Source: Rhizobium sp. 2MFCol3.1 (lineage in GTDB: Bacteria > Pseudomonadota > Alphaproteobacteria > Rhizobiales > Rhizobiaceae). Taken from it: a stretch of 64,000 nucleotides of DNA. The notes under the pieces are model-generated. The model did no database searches, was not told the origin of the DNA, and saw only the letters and a program-made list of their open reading frames with translations. The position numbers and the translations under genes are program-made. Numbering within the stretch: position 1 is the first letter of the stretch; every line of letters starts with the position of its first letter. Location: NCBI RefSeq assembly GCF_000377565.1, contig NZ_KB898357.1, forward strand, positions 124,001-188,000. Direction: 5' to 3'. Positions 28,094 to 35,900 of this stretch are shown here, one piece after another.

Positions 28094-28738
28094 ATGAGAG
28101 AGGCTCAGGCCTTCCGTCCATACGAAACGCTTGCTGAAGCGCTTATTCCGCATTCGCACGAGGGCGACGATGGTTCGCATGATCTCGCGCATATCCTGCG
28201 CGTGTTCAAGAACGCCATGCGCATCCAGGCGAGCGAAGGCGGAGATGGCCGTATTCTTGCCGCCGCGGTCTTGCTGCATGATTGCGTGGCCGTGGAGAAG
28301 AGCTCGCCGCTCAGAGCCCAAGCATCCGCGCTTGCGGCGGACAAAGCCTCTGGGGTGCTGGCAGACCTTGGATGGTTGAAGGACGATATCGCCGCCGTCG
28401 CCCATGCGATCCTGACGCACAGCTTCTCGGCCAACATCGAGCCCGAGACACTGGAAGCGAAGATCCTGCAGGATGCAGACCGGCTGGATGCGATCGGCAT
28501 GGTCGGCGCGGGCCGCTGCTTTTACATCGGCGGGCGCATGGCGTCATCGCTCTACGACCCGCTCGACCCGGCTGGAAACGATCGACCGCTTGACGACCGG
28601 CGTTATGTCATCGACCATTTCCAGACGAAACTGTTCAAGCTGGCCGATGGGTTCAAGACGGCCGCTGGCAGGGCGCTCGCGGCGGAGCGCGACAAGAGGC
28701 TGCGGGATTTTCTCAACGCCTTCATGGACGAAATCTAG
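28094..28738 (+). CDS. HD-domain phosphohydrolase
   Basis: A 214-residue HD-superfamily protein. The metal motif is H in GSHDLAHILRVFKNA, HD in AAAVLLHDCVAVE, and a late D in ILQDADRLDAIG. The overall shape resembles stand-alone HD proteins of the YedJ type. The physiological substrate is unknown. The MOSC gene follows after ten bases with its own strong ribosome site, so co-transcription is likely. Confidence 0.85.
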   Translation: MREAQAFRPYETLAEALIPHSHEGDDGSHDLAHILRVFKNAMRIQASEGGDGRILAAAVLLHDCVAVEKSSPLRAQASALAADKASGVLADLGWLKDDIAAVAHAILTHSFSANIEPETLEAKILQDADRLDAIGMVGAGRCFYIGGRMASSLYDPLDPAGNDRPLDDRRYVIDHFQTKLFKLADGFKTAAGRALAAERDKRLRDFLNAFMDEI

Positions 28739-28748
28739 GAGGACTTAC

Positions 28749-29603
28749 ATGCGCGTCAGCGATCTCTTCATCTATCCGCTCAAGAGCGCCCGTGGCATCG
28801 CGCTTCAAAGCACCGAGATCAACGCCTTCGGCCTGCCTGGCGACCGGCGCGCGATGCTTATCAATCCGGATGGGAGCTTCATCACCCAGCGCGAAATGAC
28901 GGATCTGGCGCGGCTCGACGTCCGACAGGAAGCCACGGGCTTTCATCTCGGCATGAACGGGGAGACCCTGTTCGTCCCCCTGCCCGATGGTAACAAGCGC
29001 ATCGATGTCTCGATCTGGAAGTCTATCGTCAACGCCGCGATCGCCGACGACCATTCCAATCAGGTGCTCTCGCGCTGGTTCGGCCGGGACCTGAAATTCG
29101 TGTTCTTCGACGGGGACGCCAATCGCATCGCGAGTCCGGAATGGGCGGGCGACGCTACGCCAGTGACATTTGCCGACGGATACCAGATCCTGGTGACCAC
29201 GACGGGATCGCTGAAGGCGCTCAACGCCGATATCGAGGCGCATGGCGAAGGCAGCGTCGGGATGGAGCGGTTCCGGCCGAACATCGTCATCGACACGGAC
29301 GAAGCCTGGCCGGAAGATCGCTGGGCGGCCATCGAGATCGGCGGCATCCGCTTCGATCTGGTGAAGCCGTGCGCGCGTTGCATCATGACCACGCAGGACC
29401 AGCAGACGGGATCGCGCGAGGTCGCGAACCCGATGCCGGCGATGGGCCGCATCCGCATGTCGGCAGACCGGCGTGTCCCCGGCCCGCTGTTCGGCTGGAA
29501 CGTCACGCCACGCGCGGCTGGCGCTATCGCGATCGGCGATACGGTGAAGGTGCTCGACGAACGGCCTGATGGATGGGCATTCAAGCTGCGCAAGCGCGCC
29601 TGA
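28749..29603 (+). CDS. MOSC domain protein with N-terminal beta-barrel domain
   Basis: A 284-residue protein with the MOSC N-terminal beta-barrel (MRVSDLFIYPLKSARGI, GLPGDRRAMLI) and a C-terminal MOSC domain carrying the conserved cysteine in VKPCARCIMTTQD. The family includes molybdenum cofactor sulfurase C-termini, mARC and YcbX reductases; the length fits YcbX-like N-hydroxylated-compound reductases without the ferredoxin domain. The start at 28749 follows AGGAGGA. Confidence 0.9.
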   Translation: MRVSDLFIYPLKSARGIALQSTEINAFGLPGDRRAMLINPDGSFITQREMTDLARLDVRQEATGFHLGMNGETLFVPLPDGNKRIDVSIWKSIVNAAIADDHSNQVLSRWFGRDLKFVFFDGDANRIASPEWAGDATPVTFADGYQILVTTTGSLKALNADIEAHGEGSVGMERFRPNIVIDTDEAWPEDRWAAIEIGGIRFDLVKPCARCIMTTQDQQTGSREVANPMPAMGRIRMSADRRVPGPLFGWNVTPRAAGAIAIGDTVKVLDERPDGWAFKLRKRA

Positions 29604-29611
29604 ACGGTGAG

Positions 29612-30352
29612 CTAAGCAGCGGCGGGCTTCAGCGCCTTTAGCGCGGCCTGCACGAAGCCCTCGCGGGCCGTAGACGGTTCCAGGCCACGCGGCTCGTAGA
29701 CGTGGCGATGCAGGAAGAAGGCCGTCAGGCGAAATGCCTCGGACAGGCTGTCGAAATCGGCGGCCTGTCGCTTTTCCACGGATAGAAATGACGGCAAGGC
29801 GAACATTCTGTCCGCCCAAGGCGCACCGGCGTCGCGACTGACCGCGCGACCTGATTTCGGCGAGACATAGGCAAGATCGGCGCGGGTGCCGGTTGCTGCG
29901 CATTCGTTGAGGTCGAGACCGAAGCCGAGATCGTTGAGCACGGCGAGTTCGAAGCGAACGAACAATTCGCCCGCATCGGCCGGGTTATCGAGATTGTCGA
30001 GAATAACTTCCAGGGCTTCGAAGAGATGCGGATGCGGATCGCGCTCCGGCAGAAGCCTGAGCAAGGCGCCCATGGCCTGCACGCCATAAACCGCGGTCGC
30101 CGTTTCCATCAGCCGGGCGGCGCGCAGCGTGAGGGGCTCGATCTTGAACTCACCCATATGCTCATCAAGACGCGCACGCCAGGTGACCTCGACCTCATTG
30201 CCGGGCTGCAGCACCGGCTGCATGGCGCGCGAACGCCCAGATCGCACCATGCCCAGGTGACGGCCGCGATCCGGCGTCATCACCTCGGTGATCACGCTTG
30301 TCTCGCCATGGCGCCGAACGCCTAGAATGATTGCACGACCTTGCCACTGCAT
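29612..30352 (-). CDS. recO: DNA repair protein RecO
   Basis: A recombination mediator that helps load RecA onto SSB-coated DNA with RecR. The 246-residue protein has the N-terminal OB-fold ([17 protein letters not shown], a typical RecO opening), then a helical domain with [19 protein letters not shown]. It converges on the MOSC gene with eight bases between stops. Confidence 0.95.
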   Translation of the reverse strand: MQWQGRAIILGVRRHGETSVITEVMTPDRGRHLGMVRSGRSRAMQPVLQPGNEVEVTWRARLDEHMGEFKIEPLTLRAARLMETATAVYGVQAMGALLRLLPERDPHPHLFEALEVILDNLDNPADAGELFVRFELAVLNDLGFGLDLNECAATGTRADLAYVSPKSGRAVSRDAGAPWADRMFALPSFLSVEKRQAADFDSLSEAFRLTAFFLHRHVYEPRGLEPSTAREGFVQAALKALKPAAA

Positions 30353-30417
30353 TACAAATCGACCTTCCGACCACGCGTTATCCTAGCGCATGGCGCAAGC
30401 CCTGTCATGAAAGCCGA

Positions 30418-30780
30418 TCAAGCCTCGGAGGGGAAAAGTCGGCGCAGGAAGTCCCGCATCGCGTCTTCGTCGAACGGCTTGACGAGGAGCGGCCTGTTTT
30501 GCAGGTCTTCGGGGAAATCCAGCGTGTCGGAGTAGCCGCTGACGAAGCCGAAGGGGATTTCGGCGGCGACCAGCCGGCGGGCGAAATCGAAGCTCATGAC
30601 CTCGCCGAGATTGACGTCAAGCAGGGCGAAATCATAGCTATCGGCCTGGATCGCCTCATTGGCCTGCTCGACGCTGTTGCAAATATCGATGGTCTCGACG
30701 CCGACGGCACGCAGAATGTCTTCCGCCTCCATCGCGATGATCAAGCTATCCTCGAGAACCAGAACACGTCTTGCGACCAT
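30418..30780 (-). CDS. Single-domain response regulator
   Basis: A 120-residue receiver domain with no output domain, as in CheY-type or phosphorelay intermediates. Conserved positions are the early acidic pair in VLVLEDSLIIAMEAED, the phospho-acceptor D in FALLDVNLGE (near residue 55), S in GFVSGYSD, and K in LLVKPFDED. No histidine kinase is encoded nearby, so its partner is unknown. It lies 65 bases upstream of recO on the same strand. Confidence 0.92.
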   Translation of the reverse strand: MVARRVLVLEDSLIIAMEAEDILRAVGVETIDICNSVEQANEAIQADSYDFALLDVNLGEVMSFDFARRLVAAEIPFGFVSGYSDTLDFPEDLQNRPLLVKPFDEDAMRDFLRRLFPSEA

Positions 30781-31012
30781 GATCAGAAAGCCCTCTTCCG
30801 GGCGCCGCTATCGACGCACCATGTATCCCAAAATCGCATTTCTACCCCTGACAACCTACGGCCTCAGCCGAGAATTTCACGCCGCCTATGCTTGCATAGC
30901 CGCTTTTTCAGTCCCGGTCGATATTAGCGAATCTCGACACAAGAATGGCTCGTGCTGGACATTAGGGTCCGGCCCTGGAATTTGCATTTAAAAAAGACAT
31001 AGATAGAACGCC

Positions 31013-31765
31013 TTAGAGGAAGGGGCGCACCCTTTCGTCGAGCCCATCCCACGCAGCAATTTTGGCGAGCGTTTCGCCATCCAGCACCTCGCAGGCGCGT
31101 TCCTGCCAGCGGATGAGATTGCGCGAAGCGAGCTTTTTCAAGGTCTTGTTGGTGTGCACGATCGAAAGGCCGAGCGTGTCGGCGATGTGCTGCTGGGTGA
31201 TTGGGATGGCGCTGTGACCGTTGAAGAGATTGAGCTGCTTGCCGCGCTGATAGAGGAAGGCGATCAGGTAGGCGGCGCGCTCCAGCGCCGTTCGGCGGCC
31301 GATGCTCAAGAGGTGTTCGTCGAGGATCCGCTCTTCCTGCGCCGCCATCCAGGTGATGTCGAAGGCCAACGATGGATGCTTGTTGTAGAGCGTCATCAGC
31401 TTGTCGCGCTCGAAGACGCAGAGCGAAACCGGCGACAGCGCCTCGATCGAATGCTGCATCTCGCCCATGATGGTGCCCTGAAGGCCGATCAGATCGCCGG
31501 GCATGATGTAGTTCAGGATCTGGCGCCGGCCGTCTTCCAGCGTCTTGTAGCGAAAGCCCCAGCCGGACAGCACCGTGAATAGGTGGGCGCTGTGGGCGCC
31601 TTCGACCAGGATCGTGGCGCCTGCATCGGCCGCCAACTCGCCCTTCTTGAACTTGGAAATGAAGCCCAGCTCGTCGCCGGTGAATTCGCGGAAATGCGGC
31701 AGCGGCCGCAAGGGACACTGTTCGCAGGGTGTCTTGAACGAATGCGTCGGCCGTGATGTCGCCAT
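31013..31765 (-). CDS. Crp/Fnr family transcriptional regulator
   Basis: A 250-residue regulator with a cyclic-nucleotide-like sensor domain (about 40-150, FTVLSGWGFRYKTLEDGRRQ) and a C-terminal winged helix (about 170-245) with recognition region ITQQHIADTLGLSIVHTNKT. Two N-terminal cysteines (CEQCPLRP) recall Fnr/FixK proteins, but a third one as in E. coli Fnr is missing from that region, so a full 4Fe-4S sensor is not supported. The target genes are unknown. The start at 31765 follows GGGA, and the era terminator hairpin sits just upstream. Confidence 0.9.
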   Translation of the reverse strand: MATSRPTHSFKTPCEQCPLRPLPHFREFTGDELGFISKFKKGELAADAGATILVEGAHSAHLFTVLSGWGFRYKTLEDGRRQILNYIMPGDLIGLQGTIMGEMQHSIEALSPVSLCVFERDKLMTLYNKHPSLAFDITWMAAQEERILDEHLLSIGRRTALERAAYLIAFLYQRGKQLNLFNGHSAIPITQQHIADTLGLSIVHTNKTLKKLASRNLIRWQERACEVLDGETLAKIAAWDGLDERVRPFL

Positions 31766-31785
31766 GCGGATCCCATAATCCAGAA

Positions 31786-31820
31786 AAAGCGGCGCCCCGA
31801 AATCGAGACGCCGCTTTCTA
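31786..31820 (-). terminator. Terminator at end of the era transcription unit
   Basis: On the minus strand AAAGCGGCG (31809-31817 complement) pairs with CGCCGCTTT (31786-31794 complement) followed by TTC. The hairpin is symmetric and lies 85 bases past the era stop and 20 bases before the Crp/Fnr start. Confidence 0.6.
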
Positions 31821-31903
31821 AGAACTCATCACTTGCAACTTTGTTCCGTCGACCCTTGAATTTTTCCAAGGAAACGAAGGACTTGCGCCATAATTGGGGC
31901 CGC

Positions 31904-32845
31904 TTACTGGCGCGGGAATTCCAAGCCCATTTCGCGGAAGCGCTCGGGATCGTCGCCCCAGTTCTCGCGCACCTTCACAAAGAGGAAGAGGTGCACGGTC
32001 TGCTCGAGGATTTCCGACAGTTCCTTGCGCGATGCGGTGGAGATCGCCTTGATCGCTTCGCCATTCTTGCCGAGAGCGATCTTCTTCTGGCTATCGCGCT
32101 CGACGTAGATCACCTGTTCGATGCGAACGGAGCCATCCTTGCGCTCTTCCCACTTCTCCGTCTCGACGTGCGAGGCGTAGGGAAGCTCCTGATGCAGGCG
32201 CAGGAAAAGCTTCTCGCGGGTGATTTCGGCCGCCAGCTGACGCATGGGCAGATCGGAAATCTGGTCTTCCGGATAATACCAGGGGCCCTCGGGCAGCGTC
32301 TTGGCGAGATAATCCATGACGTCGTCACAGCCCGAACCGTTTTCAGCCGAGATCATGAAGGTCTGGTCGAAAGCGACGTATTCGTTGGCTGCAGAGGCCA
32401 GCGCCAGCAGATCCTCGCGCTTGACGCGGTCGATCTTGTTGAGAGCGAGGATCTTGCGCTGCGGCACATCCTTCAGGCTCTCGAGGATCTTCTCGGCATC
32501 GCCGCGCAGGCCACGCTCGCTGTCGATCAGGAGCATGATGATGTCGGCATCCTTGGCGCCGCCCCAGGCGGAGGTCACCATGGCGCGATCGAGCCGGCGG
32601 CGCGGCTTGAAGATGCCAGGCGTGTCCATGAAGACGATCTGCGCGTTGTCGTGGGTGGCGATGCCACGAATGACCGCGCGCGTCGTCTGCACCTTGTGGC
32701 TGACGATCGAGACCTTGGCGCCAACCAGGCGGTTCAGCAAGGTCGACTTGCCGGCATTGGTCGGCCCGATCAGGGCGACGAAGCCGGAATGCGTCGGGCC
32801 AGCGGGTTCAGCGGCGCTATCCGCGATGTCGTGTTCTTCGGTCAT
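31904..32845 (-). CDS. era: GTPase Era
   Basis: Essential GTPase that binds 16S rRNA and helps assemble the 30S subunit. The 313-residue protein has G1 GPTNAGKST, G3 DTPGIF, G4 NKID and a C-terminal KH domain around EILEQTVHLFLFVKVRENWG. ATG 32845 has GGGA upstream and lies eight bases after the rnc stop; an in-frame extension to 32881 would overlap rnc. This is the last gene of the lepB-rnc-era unit. Confidence 0.97.
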   Translation of the reverse strand: MTEEHDIADSAAEPAGPTHSGFVALIGPTNAGKSTLLNRLVGAKVSIVSHKVQTTRAVIRGIATHDNAQIVFMDTPGIFKPRRRLDRAMVTSAWGGAKDADIIMLLIDSERGLRGDAEKILESLKDVPQRKILALNKIDRVKREDLLALASAANEYVAFDQTFMISAENGSGCDDVMDYLAKTLPEGPWYYPEDQISDLPMRQLAAEITREKLFLRLHQELPYASHVETEKWEERKDGSVRIEQVIYVERDSQKKIALGKNGEAIKAISTASRKELSEILEQTVHLFLFVKVRENWGDDPERFREMGLEFPRQ

Positions 32846-32853
32846 TGTTCCCG

Positions 32854-33573
32854 TCAATTTCCGGCAGACGATTTCTGCCAAATGCCTTCGCGTTCGAGCA
32901 TTTTCGTTGCAGCCACCTGCTCGGCGGCTCGCTTGGAGCGCTCGACGCCCGTTTCCGGCTTCACGCCGGCGACTTCGACCGTCACCGTGAAGCGCGGATC
33001 ATGATCCGGTCCGGTGCGTTCTTCAACCCGGTAGTTTGGCGTCACGCCGAATTTGGCATGCGACCATTCCTGCAGTTCGGTCTTGGCGTCGCGCCTCGCG
33101 CCATCGGCGCGCACCGCCCGCTTCTCCCAATACTTCACGATGAAGTGGCGCGCGACCTCAAGGCCGGCGTCGAGATAGATTGCGGCGATCAGGCTTTCGA
33201 CGACGTCGGCGCGAACATTCATCATGCGCTTGCCGGTAAGCTTCTTAACGTCGGCACCGGTGCGAATGTAGAGATGCAGGCCAAGCTCGTCGGCGACTTC
33301 GGCGCAGGTATCGGCGCTGACCAGCTGGTTCAGGCGGACAGAGAGTTCGCCTTCCGTGGCAGTGCCGAAGGTCCTGAAAAGCATCTCGGCGACACACAGG
33401 CCAAGCACCCGGTCGCCAAGAAACTCAAGCCGTTCATAATTCGCACCCTTCTGAGTGCGGGCGCTTGCATGCGTCAGTGCACGGTCGAGGCGCTCCTTCT
33501 CGGCAAAGACATGGCCGATCAGCGCCTCGAGCTTTGTTCGGTCAGCCGCCGAAAGCGTCGGCGACTTGGTCAT
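32854..33573 (-). CDS. rnc: Ribonuclease III
   Basis: Double-strand-specific endoribonuclease for rRNA and mRNA processing. The 239-residue protein shows the signature ERLEFLGDRVLGL, a second metal glutamate region in DVVESLIAAIYLDAG, and a C-terminal dsRNA-binding domain (KTELQEWSHAKFGVTPNY and later RAAEQVAATKMLEREG). The start overlaps the stop of lepB by four bases. Confidence 0.97.
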   Translation of the reverse strand: MTKSPTLSAADRTKLEALIGHVFAEKERLDRALTHASARTQKGANYERLEFLGDRVLGLCVAEMLFRTFGTATEGELSVRLNQLVSADTCAEVADELGLHLYIRTGADVKKLTGKRMMNVRADVVESLIAAIYLDAGLEVARHFIVKYWEKRAVRADGARRDAKTELQEWSHAKFGVTPNYRVEERTGPDHDPRFTVTVEVAGVKPETGVERSKRAAEQVAATKMLEREGIWQKSSAGN

Positions 33574-34313
33574 TCAACGCCCTTGAACAGTCGATCCCAA
33601 CGCATGTTGGAAGGCCACTTCCAGATTTCGCGGAAGGAGGTGTCGTTGCCGAGCGAGAAGAAGATGACGCTGGCGCGGCCAACCAGATTTTCGGCCGGCA
33701 CGAAACCGACGTCGAAGCGGCTGTCGAGCGAGTTGTCGCGATTGTCGCCCATCATGAAGTAATGACCTTCCGGAACGATGAACTCGCGGGTGTTGTCGCC
33801 GCGCGATACCGGAGACTGGTCTAGCGTGTCGTAGGTCACGCCGTTGTCGAGGGTTTCGCGGAACACCGGAACGTCCTGGCCCGGATCCTGCGCGTAATCG
33901 GAGTTGAACGTACCATCCGGCACCTTCGGAACAGCCTTGCCGTTCACGTAGAGCACGCCGTCCGTCACCTGGATGTGGTCGCCCGGGAGACCGACGAGGC
34001 GCTTGATGTAATCGACCTCAGGATTCGGCGGGAAGCGGAAGACGACGACGTCGCCGCGCTTCGGCTCGCTGGCGAAGATGCGGCCGCTGAACAGGTTCGG
34101 CGAGAACGGCAGCGAGTATTTCGAATAGCCGTAAGCGAACTTGTTGACGAAGATATAGTCGCCGACGAGCAGCGTCGGCATCATCGAGCCCGAGGGAATG
34201 GTGAATGGCTGGAACAGGATCGTGCGGATGACCATCGCCAAGACGAGTGCCTGGACGATGACCTTGATGTTCTCCCAGAGGGCGTTCGGCTTGGCTTGAA
34301 CTTTTTCGGACAC
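33570..34313 (-). CDS. lepB: Signal peptidase I
   Basis: Inner-membrane serine protease that removes signal peptides from exported proteins. The 247-residue protein has one N-terminal membrane segment (about 18-35), the nucleophile S43 in IPSGSMMPTLL, the catalytic lysine K104 in DYIKRLVGLPGD, and the late GDNRDNSLDSR box. It overlaps rnc by four bases, a common alphaproteobacterial arrangement. Confidence 0.97.
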   Translation of the reverse strand: MSEKVQAKPNALWENIKVIVQALVLAMVIRTILFQPFTIPSGSMMPTLLVGDYIFVNKFAYGYSKYSLPFSPNLFSGRIFASEPKRGDVVVFRFPPNPEVDYIKRLVGLPGDHIQVTDGVLYVNGKAVPKVPDGTFNSDYAQDPGQDVPVFRETLDNGVTYDTLDQSPVSRGDNTREFIVPEGHYFMMGDNRDNSLDSRFDVGFVPAENLVGRASVIFFSLGNDTSFREIWKWPSNMRWDRLFKGVE

Positions 34314-34441
34314 GCAGTTCTATTCCTTCAGAGCGCCAAAAGGGCGCAAGTCTTTAATCGGTTCTGTGTAGCGGCTTCGGCTGATTGCGGCAATGCCACC
34401 AACATTAAAAGCGGGACATGTAACAGTCTGTTGCTCAGCGG

Positions 34442-34846
34442 TCAGTCGCTCAGCGGCAGGGCCTCGATGATGACGAAGGCCTGAGCCAAGGGATAATCAT
34501 CTGTAATTGTCAAATGGATGGCGGCGCGGTGCCCTGAGGGCAACATCTTCTGCAAAATCTCATCGGCGCCGCCGGTCAGTTTCATCGTCGGCTTGCCGCT
34601 CGGGAGATTGACGACGCCCATGTCCCTCCAGAAGACACCCTGGGCGATACCCGTTCCCAAAGCCTTGGAGCAGGCCTCCTTGGCAGCGAAGCGCTTGGCG
34701 TAGGAGGCAGCGCGGTTGGCGCGGCGGTCGGATTTCTGCTGTTCGATCTCGGTGAAGCAGCGATTGGTGAAGCGCTCGCCAAATCGCTCCAGCGACTTCT
34801 CCACGCGCCTGATATCGATGAGATCGCTGCCGATACCGATGATCAT
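34442..34846 (-). CDS. acpS: Holo-[acyl-carrier-protein] synthase
   Basis: Transfers 4'-phosphopantetheine from CoA to apo-ACP for fatty acid synthesis. The 134-residue protein has the two family motifs: [19 protein letters not shown] with D8, and [13 protein letters not shown] with the catalytic glutamate near residue 57. The start overlaps the stop of the DUF2062 gene by four bases. lepB begins 128 bases further on. Confidence 0.96.
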   Translation of the reverse strand: MIIGIGSDLIDIRRVEKSLERFGERFTNRCFTEIEQQKSDRRANRAASYAKRFAAKEACSKALGTGIAQGVFWRDMGVVNLPSGKPTMKLTGGADEILQKMLPSGHRAAIHLTITDDYPLAQAFVIIEALPLSD

Positions 34847-35469
34847 ACTGTTTCCTCAAGCGAAACGGGCTCAGCGACACGCAGACGGGCACGCTCCAGC
34901 AGACGGGCACGGCGGCGCCCCTGGAAGCCCCTCACCGTGTAGAATGTCGCGAAATAGATGGCCACGGCGGTGACGGCTGCCGGCGGCAGTGAACCGATCA
35001 GCATCGGCTCCAACACCGGGCGCCAAAGCTCGCTGAAGTGCAGTTCGTGGAAAAGTGCGGGAAGATCGACCGCATTGCCCTGCATCGTGTCCTTGCGGCT
35101 AAGGAGCAGGTGCCCGATTTCCCAGGTCGTTCCCCAGATGAAAGGATAGGTCAGCGGATTGCCGAAGGCCGCGCAGCCAAGAGCGGCGGCGACCATATTG
35201 CCTGACAACAGATAGGTGATGACGAAGGCCATGATGAAATGGACGCCGATGAACGGGGTCCAGGACACGAAAATCCCGGCCGCGACGCCAACAGCCACCG
35301 CATGTGGCGATGCCCTAAGGCGAAGCACGCGCATCACGAGATAGCGCGGCGGCCTCAAGAATCCCTTTCGCGGCCAAAGCAGCTCACGCAGCTTTTCACG
35401 AAATCCAGCGGGTTTCCGACGACGAAATAACATGGCGCGTATGTAGTGCATGCCGCACAGGCCTGACAA
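34843..35469 (-). CDS. DUF2062 domain membrane protein
   Basis: A 208-residue membrane protein with the DUF2062 pattern: [57 protein letters not shown]. Function unknown in the family. I chose TTG 35469, which is ten bases after a perfect AGGAGG; ATG codons at 35451 and 35433 have no such site, though 35433 (MLFRRRKP) would suit the family. The stop overlaps acpS by four bases. Confidence 0.85.
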   Translation of the reverse strand: MSGLCGMHYIRAMLFRRRKPAGFREKLRELLWPRKGFLRPPRYLVMRVLRLRASPHAVAVGVAAGIFVSWTPFIGVHFIMAFVITYLLSGNMVAAALGCAAFGNPLTYPFIWGTTWEIGHLLLSRKDTMQGNAVDLPALFHELHFSELWRPVLEPMLIGSLPPAAVTAVAIYFATFYTVRGFQGRRRARLLERARLRVAEPVSLEETV

Positions 35470-35569
35470 GAGCGCCAGACCTCCTCAGTCGCTATTTGAT
35501 GTGCGCCGACTGAGTATCTACCGGGGCGTAACTCAAACGCCCCTTCCCACTTGCAAATCCAGTAACCGA

Positions 35570-35719
35570 TTAACGGCTACGGAAGAGACCACGGTCAACC
35601 TGACGCTGGCGGTATTCGAGATCGATACGGTCGAACGAGCCGTTCAGGTATGCGGTTTCGCGTTCTTCAGCGCTCGGAGCGCGCAGGGCACGAGCGAACT
35701 TCTTGATCGGTGTAAACAT
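35570..35719 (-). CDS. DUF3563-like small protein, 49 residues
   Basis: A short gene easy to miss by length filters. It reads MFTPIKKFARALRAPSAEER and ends RQRQVDRGLFRSR, with an ETAYLNGSFDRIDLEY centre. This fits the DUF3563 family of small, highly basic and acidic mixed proteins in proteobacteria, from memory. AGAAAGAGG lies seven bases before the ATG. Codon third positions are G/C-rich as in neighbours. It lies between relA and DUF2062 on the same strand. Function unknown. Confidence 0.72.
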   Translation of the reverse strand: MFTPIKKFARALRAPSAEERETAYLNGSFDRIDLEYRQRQVDRGLFRSR

Positions 35720-35900
35720 TTGGATGCCTCTTTCTTTCGGTCACTTGTTGATGACCAGAAGATAGGCGGTGCTGCGCGTTTTTACCAACGCTCTAACTCT
35801 CAGTCAGCCATGCGCCGAACGCATATCTAGCCCCTCATCTGCGACAATTTGACCATAAAACGATCACATATTGTGCAAACCAGGTGCAGATGCGCCCGCT

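Noticed and set aside
26516-28420. 634-residue minus-strand open frame opposite the GGDEF-EAL gene
   Set aside because: Low-complexity Arg/Asp/His-rich translation with no family features, and exact overlap with a well-supported gene.
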